DNA of 5,637 nt, taken from the NCBI GenBank assembly GCA_902461985.1, contig CABQAB010000143.1, positions 1 to 5,637 of the forward strand, in the 5' to 3' direction. The stretch's first letter is position 1; each line of letters begins with the position of its first letter. Below are positions 1-5,637 of the stretch, one piece after another. Source of the stretch: an uncultured Bacteroidales bacterium. Lineage in GTDB: Bacteria; Bacteroidota; Bacteroidia; Bacteroidales; UBA932. The translations under genes were made by a program, and so were the position numbers. A model generated the notes under the pieces. The model made no database searches, was not told where the DNA came from, and saw nothing but the letters and a program-made list of their open reading frames with translations.

Positions 1-1
1 G

Positions 2-1753
2 TCAGACAATGAAATAACTACCTACATGCTGCGCGTGCAGACGGTGGACCCGATGTCTGACATCAATCTTGTGAATGACCCAGCGAATGAGTGGTATGCC
101 ATGACGCAGGAGAGCATAGGCCGGCTTTTCAACGTGATATACTGGATATGGTGGTGTCAGTACCGCGGTTCTTCAGACGAACTGCTCAAGAGCTGGATGG
201 ACGAAGAAAACGCCCCGCTCAACCAGCAGATTCCACTGCAGACTATACTCTATGTCGCGTTCAGCTTTGAAGACCCGGACAGCTGCAGCTATGTCAAAGA
301 CTTTTTCAGCACCAAAGGGCTGCGCTTCCAGCAGCAGAAATCGTGGTTCGAATACTGCACGGACTATGAAGATGACGAATACCTGTCCAAGGCAGGTCCG
401 AAAGACGACAGGCACAATGCCCAGACGGCGTGGATGAAGGTTATAAAGGGTTTCGGATGCACTCCGGAATACTGGTTTCCTGAGAGCGGGAAGGCAGCCG
501 GAAGTCTGGACGAAGCGTTTTCCCACAAGAAAAAGGAGTTGAAAGAAGAATATGAGAACGGAGGTCTCGACGGATGGCTTGCAGTCATGCACCACGAAGA
601 CCCGGATGCGGACCTCACGCCTCAGTTCGCCTATGAAAAAAGGCTTCATGACTACATTGAAGATCTCCGGAAATTCGACCCTGGAAACGAGTACGTCAGT
701 CGTTTCGACCAGGCGCGGAAAGAGGCTGACGACCTGATTTCAAGCGGCAAGTCAAAAGTCCGCAAGCTGAGCACACGCAATATGCTCCAGCATCTGTTCA
801 CACTCCTTTTTGCGGTACTCCCGGCCATCATTCTGGTGGTTATGCTTGTGCTTGCCATCATCGAGAATCCTGTAATTGACACAGGAGGGCTTAACTTGGG
901 AAAATTCTTCTGGCCGATAGGACTGATAGGGGCGGCAATCATATTTTTCGCGGCTGACACCGACGGATGTATAGTTCCGGTTATCGGCGGAGCCGTATGC
1001 ACTGCCGTACTGTTTTTCGTCATCAAACTGTTAGGCGCGTTCATCCTGTATATTTTTCTGGCTCTCGTGCTCACGGTCCTCATATTCTTCAGCATAAAGA
1101 CGCTGTTCTCCAAAAGCAGATACGCGGCAAGCGCAAGAAAGTTCACGAAACCGGGATTCGACGAGCAGGTGCTCGAACCGCTTTACTATGCTTTCAGCGA
1201 CGAGGAGAAATTCGATTCTTCACTCAATGCAGCGTTCAACGACGAGGACATCGCGAACTGGAAAAATGACCTGAAAAAACGCCGCCGTTATGTCCTGCTG
1301 TATATCGCCTCGGTCCTGCTGCTCTCGATTTTCAGCGTATTCGTTCCCACGAGCGAGGGATTCAGCAAACTTGCGAGTCCTGTCGTAGATAAAGTTCTCA
1401 CCACTACTGATAAAGTCATCTCCACCACTGAAAAAGTTCTCTCCACTGAAGAAAAGAGAGAGAAAGGAGGAACTGCAGCGGCATCAGGCGGCAAGACTTC
1501 GGCCACGGAAGGAAATACCACGACAGCGGTGCGGATTAAGTCAAGCATTCTCCGTCCCGGCGACAATGGAGCGGACGTGGTCGCCATGCAGAAACTGCTG
1601 AAGGCAAAAGGATATTTCAATGGGACCGTCGACGGAGACTATGGTGAAAACACAAAGGCTGCAGTCAGGGCCTTCCAGAAAGACAACGAACTGAAAGCCA
1701 CCGGACTCGCCGACAAGGCTACCATACGTAAAATCAACGGGTCCTCGCGATAG
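2..1753 (+). CDS. Multi-pass membrane protein with C-terminal peptidoglycan-binding domain (5' end probably outside window)
   Basis: Residues are numbered from the ATG at 26, which gives 575 aa. The frame is open to the left edge with eight more codons before that ATG, and neither this ATG nor the one at 53 has a ribosome-binding site, so the gene probably begins upstream. Residues 1-250 are acidic, aromatic-rich and probably cytosolic, and I recognise no domain there. Hydrophobic helices are predicted at about 256-280, 293-310, 315-333, 336-357 and 421-440. Basic stretches before helix 1 (GKSKVRK), after helix 4 (SKSRYAASARK) and before helix 5 (KKRRR) put those sides in the cytosol, so the C-terminus is periplasmic. 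A 7-residue repeat at 455-475 and a Gly/Ala/Thr-rich linker lead to a PG_binding_1-type domain at about 508-570, with the typical LRPGDNGADVVAMQ, GYFNGTVDGDYG, T-x-x-AVRAFQ and TG-x-AD-x-AT elements. The likely role is membrane-to-cell-wall anchoring. No catalytic domain is visible. The PG-binding call is strong, and the function of the rest is unknown. Confidence 0.87.
   Translation, partial: SDNEITTYMLRVQTVDPMSDINLVNDPANEWYAMTQESIGRLFNVIYWIWWCQYRGSSDELLKSWMDEENAPLNQQIPLQTILYVAFSFEDPDSCSYVKDFFSTKGLRFQQQKSWFEYCTDYEDDEYLSKAGPKDDRHNAQTAWMKVIKGFGCTPEYWFPESGKAAGSLDEAFSHKKKELKEEYENGGLDGWLAVMHHEDPDADLTPQFAYEKRLHDYIEDLRKFDPGNEYVSRFDQARKEADDLISSGKSKVRKLSTRNMLQHLFTLLFAVLPAIILVVMLVLAIIENPVIDTGGLNLGKFFWPIGLIGAAIIFFAADTDGCIVPVIGGAVCTAVLFFVIKLLGAFILYIFLALVLTVLIFFSIKTLFSKSRYAASARKFTKPGFDEQVLEPLYYAFSDEEKFDSSLNAAFNDEDIANWKNDLKKRRRYVLLYIASVLLLSIFSVFVPTSEGFSKLASPVVDKVLTTTDKVISTTEKVLSTEEKREKGGTAAASGGKTSATEGNTTTAVRIKSSILRPGDNGADVVAMQKLLKAKGYFNGTVDGDYGENTKAAVRAFQKDNELKATGLADKATIRKINGSSR
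1388..1450 (+). repeat. 21-bp in-frame tandem repeat encoding a 7-residue stalk repeat
   Basis: Three consecutive 21-bp units (1388-1408, 1409-1429, 1430-1450) encode DKVLTTT, DKVISTT and EKVLSTE. A partial fourth unit (EK) follows. The consensus is (D/E)-K-V-(L/I)-(S/T)-T-x. The repeat lies just after the last predicted membrane helix and before the peptidoglycan-binding domain, so it probably forms a periplasmic stalk. The unit spacing is helix-compatible, but the Thr/Ser richness would also suit an extended spacer. Copy number may vary between strains. Confidence 0.85.
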
Positions 1754-1877
1754 ACATGTGATGAAACCAAAAACTGAATAAAGACCTCTGAACCTTTTCG
1801 ATAAGCCGAGAACAGAGGGAAACGGAGTTCCACTATGCCGAGGCGAGAAAAGTGGCAATGAAAAATTGAACCATATC

Positions 1878-4800
1878 ATGAAATGTAAACACTGCGGTAA
1901 GGACAACCGCCCCGAAGCTAAATTCTGCCGTTTCTGCGGCAGTGCAGCCGAACAGTCGCAGAACGGACTCATAGGCAAGGAGAACATTGCCCGGCAGCTG
2001 GAAGAATTCGACAAGAAGTTGAAGGTTGCGAAAATTTTCGCCTCCAGCGGCACACGGGTAGGGCTGGACTGCCTTATTCTCGGAGACTCCGGCACTGGCA
2101 AAAACTTCATTGCCCGTCTTCTCGCCTCAAAACTGCTTGCATCCGGAGCCGCAAAGCAGGCGGCAAAGGAAGTGGACGCGGCGGACTGGGACGAATTCTC
2201 AAAGGATTTCGACAAGGCCATAGGCTCGCTCAAAGACGGCATATTGCTGATTACCAATGCACAGAAGCTGCTCCCCACATCCAAGGCATCTGACGTAAAC
2301 CGCCTGGACAAGCTTTTCACGAGGATGAGGAACACAGAGGGTGCGCCTGTAGTGCTGATGTGCGGACTGAGGAACGAGCTGACTGAATTCATGGAGAACA
2401 ACAAGGACGTACACCGTCTTTTCGAGTTCGACTTCCGCCTTGACGCATTCTCCATACAGGGCCTTTGTGAACTTACTGAAACGATTCTTAAGGAAAAATA
2501 CAATGCGGCTGTCCCCGACGATGTGCGCAGACTGATGGAAGCCCATTTCTCATGGTATATGAGGCAGAACGACTTAGGACACACCAACGGGCACCTCGCT
2601 GAAAAAGTTGCGGAAAACCTCTATGTCAAGGCAGCTCTGCGCAGCGACAAGAATATATCCCCGCAGGACATTGACCTGAAAGAATGTTTCATACCTAAAA
2701 CCGAAGAGGAGATTTTTGCCGACCTCGACAAATACGTAGGTATGCAGAGCGTGAAAGATGAACTCCGCGCAATCATCTGCAACGTCAAGGAGAAGAAGGA
2801 AAAAGGGGTACAGCAGAAACTTCTCAAAGACCACTATCTTTTCACAGGCAACCCGGGCACCGGAAAGACAACTTTCGCCCGCAAATTCGGTGAAGTGCTG
2901 AATGCTGTCGGGGCACTGCCTACCGGACAGTTCGTGGAAATTTCCGCCAAGGACCTGATAGGCAGGTATATAGGCGACACCGAGGATAACGTCAAGAAAT
3001 ATGTGGACAAGGCGATGGGAGGCGTTCTTTTCATTGACGAGGCATACGCTCTCATGGGCAACGGTTCTTCTGGCGGAGGCTACGGCCTTGACGCCGTGAA
3101 CACTCTCCTGCCGCTTTTAGAGAACCGCAAAGGTGATTTCGTATGCATCATGGCAGGCTACACCAGGGAAATGGGAGAGTTCGTCAGAATGAATCCCGGC
3201 ATTCCGTCTCGCTGTAACGTGACCATAGAGTTCCCGGACTACAATGCCAAGGAACTGGAACAGCTCTTCCGCATGTGGCTTTCCCGCAACGACGAGGAGA
3301 CGGTATTCACTTTGGATGCCAAGGCCGAGGATATGCTGCCGAAGGTTTTCGAGCGCATGTACCTCAGACGCGGAGACACGTTCGGGAATGCACGGGAGGT
3401 CCGCAACCTTTTCGACGAGTCAGTCAAGCGTCACCGTATGCGCAAGGCAGCTGATGACGTGCTTTCATGTGAAGACATAACAGGTGAGGATGGAGGAAAG
3501 GAACTTTCTGTGGAGGACGTCATGAAGGAACTGGACGGATTCGTGGGCATGCAGAGCGTCAAAGACAACGTAAGGCGCATTGCCCAGGAAATTGCGGTGC
3601 AACAGAAACTTGTCGAAATGGGTGAAGCCGGAGAAGGACTTACCAAGTTCAATTTCGTTCTCACTGGCAATCCCGGCACGGGAAAGAGTTCTGTCGCCCG
3701 CTGCTTCGGAAAGATTTTCAAGGCTCTCGGTGTGACGTCCACGGACCGTGTGGTGGAAAAAGTGCCGAAGGACATCATAAGCAAATTCCTGAACGAATCC
3801 GACAAGAATATGGATGCCGCAATCAACGAGGCCATGGGAGGAGTGCTTTTCCTTGACGAGGCATACGACCTCGAACCAATGGACTCAGCAGGAAAGAGCA
3901 CCAGTTCCGAAGGCAAAAAGGCTGTGCAGACACTCATGACGAGGATGGAGAACGAAGCAGGAAAATTCGTGGTGATATGTGCCGGCTACCCTAAGGAAAT
4001 GTCGGATTTCATGAATTCCAATCCAGGTCTGAAACGCAGATTCTCGCACTTCATACACATTGACGACTACACGGCCGACGAACTTCTGCAGATATACGAA
4101 AACGCAGCCAAAGCGAAGAAGTACAATTTCACCCTGGCTGATGAAAAGACAAGAATCAAGGCAATGAATATGTTCAGGTCTATGGTAGCCATGAAGGACG
4201 ACAAGTTCGGGAACGCCGGAGAAGCGATGAAGAAGGTAGCCGAAACCAAGACCAACATCAACAACAGGATTGCGGCAATACCGTTTGAACAATGGACTCC
4301 GGAGCTGCTTCACACGGCCTGTGCAGAAGACATCCCATACGAAGAGCCTGAAAAAGTTTCTATAGACGAATGTCTCTCCGAACTCAACGGGCTCATAGGT
4401 CTGGACGGCGTAAAGACTTCCCTCACAAAACTGGCTCATACCATAAACAACGAAATAGAATGTGCCAAGGCTGAAAACAGACGTCCGGAAATACCTTTGG
4501 GGCACTATCTTTTCCTCGGAAATCCGGGCACGGGAAAGACTACCGTAGCAAGGCTCATGGGCAGGATTCTTTATTCCATGGGTGCGCTGCCGAGTCCGAA
4601 CGTAGTGGAAGTCACCAAGGCGAAATTGGTCGGACGTGTTTTAGGCGACACCGAGGCGATTACCTCCCATGTCGTTGACTCTGCCATGGGCGGAATACTG
4701 TTCATAGACGAGGCATACCAGCTTGCATCCGACCAGTTCGGAAGGACCGCACTCGAGACACTCGTGGACCGTCTGGAGAACGACAGGGGCAAATTCGTCT

Positions 4801-5162
4801 GCATCGCCGCCGGCTATTCGCATGAGATGCAGGATTTCATCGCGGAGAACAGCGGCTTTGAGTCGCGCTTTCCTGCCCGCAACCGCATAGTCTTTGAAGA
4901 CTACACTCCGGAAGAGTTGTTTGAGATATTCATGATTCATGCCCGCAAGGGAGGCTACAGTCTCGACCCAATGGCAGAGAATGCGGTCCGGGGCAAACTC
5001 ACCATGCTCTATAACGGTCGCGGACGGAGTTTCGGAAACGGGCGTGAGGCAAGGAATATGTTCGACGAGGTTAAAGGCAACCTTGCGGCGCGTCTTGCGG
5101 AAGAAGGCGGGGCAGTGTCTCCGGAGGAACGTAAAACGATAAAGATGGAGGATGTATTATAA
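1878..5162 (+). CDS. Zinc-ribbon protein with four tandem CbbX/SpoVK-type AAA+ modules
   Basis: The start is the ATG at 1878, giving 1094 aa. An in-frame TTG at 1866 is possible but would only add four residues ahead of the zinc ribbon. No Shine-Dalgarno is present. Residues 3-20 form a Cys4 zinc ribbon (CKHC...CRFC). Four AAA+ modules follow at about 30-265, 276-530, 543-810 and 826-1094, each opened by a G-(F/L/V)-(V/I)-G type preamble (VGMQSVKD in modules 2 and 3). Module 2 has Walker A GNPGTGKT (K330), Walker B FIDEAY (D387, E388), an SR finger (R445) and a GNAR sensor-2 (R506). Module 3 has K603, D660/E661 and R721. Module 4 has K887, D944/E945, R997 and R1056. Module 1 keeps the Walker A lysine (K75) but reads ITNAQ at Walker B. 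The GG-(V/I)-LF-x-DEAY and AGY...NPG...SR pattern matches the CbbX (Rubisco activase), SpoVK and EccA family, which usually has one such module. It is likely a cytosolic ATP-driven protein remodeller. The substrate is unknown, and there is no sign of a Rubisco or sporulation role. Confidence 0.95.
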   Translation: MKCKHCGKDNRPEAKFCRFCGSAAEQSQNGLIGKENIARQLEEFDKKLKVAKIFASSGTRVGLDCLILGDSGTGKNFIARLLASKLLASGAAKQAAKEVDAADWDEFSKDFDKAIGSLKDGILLITNAQKLLPTSKASDVNRLDKLFTRMRNTEGAPVVLMCGLRNELTEFMENNKDVHRLFEFDFRLDAFSIQGLCELTETILKEKYNAAVPDDVRRLMEAHFSWYMRQNDLGHTNGHLAEKVAENLYVKAALRSDKNISPQDIDLKECFIPKTEEEIFADLDKYVGMQSVKDELRAIICNVKEKKEKGVQQKLLKDHYLFTGNPGTGKTTFARKFGEVLNAVGALPTGQFVEISAKDLIGRYIGDTEDNVKKYVDKAMGGVLFIDEAYALMGNGSSGGGYGLDAVNTLLPLLENRKGDFVCIMAGYTREMGEFVRMNPGIPSRCNVTIEFPDYNAKELEQLFRMWLSRNDEETVFTLDAKAEDMLPKVFERMYLRRGDTFGNAREVRNLFDESVKRHRMRKAADDVLSCEDITGEDGGKELSVEDVMKELDGFVGMQSVKDNVRRIAQEIAVQQKLVEMGEAGEGLTKFNFVLTGNPGTGKSSVARCFGKIFKALGVTSTDRVVEKVPKDIISKFLNESDKNMDAAINEAMGGVLFLDEAYDLEPMDSAGKSTSSEGKKAVQTLMTRMENEAGKFVVICAGYPKEMSDFMNSNPGLKRRFSHFIHIDDYTADELLQIYENAAKAKKYNFTLADEKTRIKAMNMFRSMVAMKDDKFGNAGEAMKKVAETKTNINNRIAAIPFEQWTPELLHTACAEDIPYEEPEKVSIDECLSELNGLIGLDGVKTSLTKLAHTINNEIECAKAENRRPEIPLGHYLFLGNPGTGKTTVARLMGRILYSMGALPSPNVVEVTKAKLVGRVLGDTEAITSHVVDSAMGGILFIDEAYQLASDQFGRTALETLVDRLENDRGKFVCIAAGYSHEMQDFIAENSGFESRFPARNRIVFEDYTPEELFEIFMIHARKGGYSLDPMAENAVRGKLTMLYNGRGRSFGNGREARNMFDEVKGNLAARLAEEGGAVSPEERKTIKMEDVL

Positions 5163-5167
5163 CTCGA

Positions 5168-5185
5168 GTTTCGCATTTGCGAAAC
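5168..5185. repeat. Perfect 8-bp palindromic hairpin after the AAA+ gene stop
   Basis: GTTTCGCA (5168-5175) and TGCGAAAC (5178-5185) are exact inverse complements separated by TT, beginning 5 nt after the TAA. In RNA this could fold as a tight hairpin and might protect the 3' end or weaken read-through. It lacks a following U-tract, so it is not a convincing intrinsic terminator. The same core recurs in the inverted repeat at 5282-5339, which suggests a dispersed repeat family. Confidence 0.8.
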
Positions 5186-5212
5186 ACCGCTTAAGGAGGG
5201 CCTCGTCCCGAC

Positions 5213-5250
5213 AAAGTCCTCCCCCGAGGGGAGGGATTAAGGGTGGGGGT
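5213..5250. repeat. C/G-rich intergenic repeat with CCTCCCC/GGGGAGG hairpin
   Basis: CCTCCCC (5218-5224) pairs with GGGGAGG (5228-5234) across a 3-nt loop (CGA), followed by ATTAAGGGTGGGGGT. This resembles a dispersed intergenic repeat that I associate with Bacteroidetes genomes (CCTCCCC, GGGGAGG, then a GGGTGGGGG-like tail). When translated it gives low-complexity Pro/Arg/Gly peptides, as in the spurious frame over this spacer. Family membership is recalled from general knowledge and has not been checked by a search. Confidence 0.6.
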
Positions 5251-5281
5251 AACGTGGATATAAAAAGAAAGTGCGTTGGAA

Positions 5282-5339
5282 AAGTTTCGCAAGTCTTTCC
5301 AATGAACTTTAATGCAAACAATCAAGACTTGCGAAACTT
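5282..5339. repeat. Perfect 16-bp inverted repeat abutting the start of the double zinc-ribbon gene
   Basis: AAGTTTCGCAAGTCTT (5282-5297) and AAGACTTGCGAAACTT (5324-5339) are perfect inverse complements around a 26-nt loop (5298-5323). The right arm ends 5 nt before the ATG at 5345. In mRNA a 16-bp stem here would block ribosome access to that start. As DNA it could be an operator for a dimeric regulator or part of a dispersed repeat. No U-tract follows, so it is unlikely to be a simple terminator. Confidence 0.85.
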
Positions 5340-5344
5340 GTACT

Positions 5345-5637
5345 ATGATTCAGTGTCCTGACTGCAGAAGCATGATTCCCGATGACAGCGCATTCTGCGA
5401 CCAATGCGGAAAAGAACTCAGATGGTGCCCGATATGCAAGAAGCCCAAACGTGGCACGGAATGTCCGGTTTGCGGCAGCGACCTTGTAAACGGGACTGTA
5501 TATATGGCCGGGGCAGGAAGTCCTGTTGCCGGCGGGCAGAAGCAGTCCGCTCCAGTTTCACAGCAGAATGTCCAGCAAAATTCACCGCAACAGAACGTGA
5601 CACCGCCGCAGTCAAAGCCGCAAGGCACGCCGCAGCA
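5345..5637 (+). CDS. Double zinc-ribbon protein, N-terminal part (runs off the right edge)
   Basis: The frame is open from ATG 5345 to the window end (97 codons plus 2 nt), with no stop. Residues 4-43 form two consecutive Cys4 zinc ribbons. The first uses C4, C7, C18 and C21 (CPDC...CDQC), and the second uses C28, C31, C40 and C43 (CPIC...CPVC). After a short Gly/Ala stretch, residues from about 62 on are rich in Gln, Pro, Ser and Asn with two QQNV copies, which looks like a flexible linker to a domain outside the window. The start gives the M-x-C-P-x-C opening common in such proteins. An in-frame ATG at 5312 would add 11 residues (including CETC) encoded mostly by the repeat arm, and is less likely. 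The first ribbon has the same C-x2-C-x10-C-x2-C spacing as the AAA+ protein's N-terminus. Double zinc ribbons usually mediate protein or nucleic-acid contacts. The function here is unknown. Confidence 0.88.
   Translation, partial: MIQCPDCRSMIPDDSAFCDQCGKELRWCPICKKPKRGTECPVCGSDLVNGTVYMAGAGSPVAGGQKQSAPVSQQNVQQNSPQQNVTPPQSKPQGTPQ

Noticed and set aside
1835..1861. Eight-codon ORF (MPRREKWQ) just before the AAA+ gene as a leader peptide
   Set aside because: It is too short to distinguish from chance, and there is no hairpin pair or codon run that would suggest attenuation.
1754..1877. Promoter or terminator between the membrane-protein and AAA+ genes
   Set aside because: I found no TAnnTTTG element of the Bacteroidetes type and no GC-rich stem with a U-tract. 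The only inverted matches are about 4 bp.
1541..2587. Long antisense open frame (348 codons) spanning the junction of the first two genes
   Set aside because: It overlaps the well-supported PG-binding domain and AAA+ module 1 on the other strand, its Ser/Phe/Leu-rich translation shows no domain, and it crosses the spacer. It is a shadow of the coding strand.
3431..4505. Antisense open frames over AAA+ modules 3 and 4
   Set aside because: They lie opposite highly conserved Walker and sensor motifs, and their translations are low-complexity with no recognisable family.
1878..5162. Assigning the AAA+ protein as CbbX, SpoVK or EccA
   Set aside because: Only the module type matches. The four-module layout, the zinc ribbon and the absence of Rubisco, sporulation or type VII secretion genes nearby make a specific gene name unjustified.
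5152..5361. 69-codon + strand frame across the spacer
   Set aside because: It starts inside the end of the AAA+ gene and reads through the palindrome, the C/G-rich repeat (PPPRGG...KGGG) and the inverted repeat. This is the translation of repeats, not a conserved protein.
5350..5628. Antisense frames opposite the double zinc-ribbon gene
   Set aside because: The + strand frame encodes eight correctly spaced zinc-ligand cysteines, so the reverse frames are shadows.

Overview
The window looks like a piece of a Bacteroidales chromosome, perhaps Prevotella-like. The evidence is indirect: none of the three gene starts has a Shine-Dalgarno sequence, base composition looks balanced to the eye, and the spacer before the third gene holds a CCTCCCC/GGGGAGG hairpin followed by a G-rich tail, a repeat type I associate with Bacteroidetes genomes. 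No rRNA, tRNA, transposase, CRISPR array or phage gene is visible. The taxonomic call is an inference.

Three genes lie on the + strand. (1) From the left edge to 1753 is an integral membrane protein, probably missing its 5' end. It has an acidic N-terminal region of unknown fold, five predicted membrane helices, a short stalk made of a 7-residue tandem repeat, and a C-terminal peptidoglycan-binding domain. (2) 1878-5162 is a 1094-residue protein with an N-terminal Cys4 zinc ribbon and four tandem AAA+ modules of the CbbX/SpoVK/EccA type. Module 1 has lost its catalytic residues. Module 2 looks intact, and modules 3 and 4 carry specific changes. (3) From 5345 to the right edge is the start of a double zinc-ribbon protein (eight cysteines) followed by a Gln/Pro/Ser-rich linker. 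Its 3' end lies outside the window.

The 124-bp spacer between genes 1 and 2 shows no clear terminator or Bacteroidetes-type promoter, so the two are plausibly co-transcribed. The 182-bp spacer between genes 2 and 3 is full of repeats: a perfect 8-bp palindrome just after the gene 2 stop, the C/G-rich hairpin, and a perfect 16-bp inverted repeat ending 5 nt before the gene 3 start. The palindrome and the inverted repeat share the core GTTTCGCA/TGCGAAAC.

Taken together, the genes suggest a cytosolic multi-module AAA+ remodelling machine encoded with zinc-ribbon adaptors and a membrane protein that could anchor it to the cell wall. I do not recognise this combination as a named system. The domain assignments are strong, but a joint function is inferred only from gene order and the shared zinc-ribbon type.
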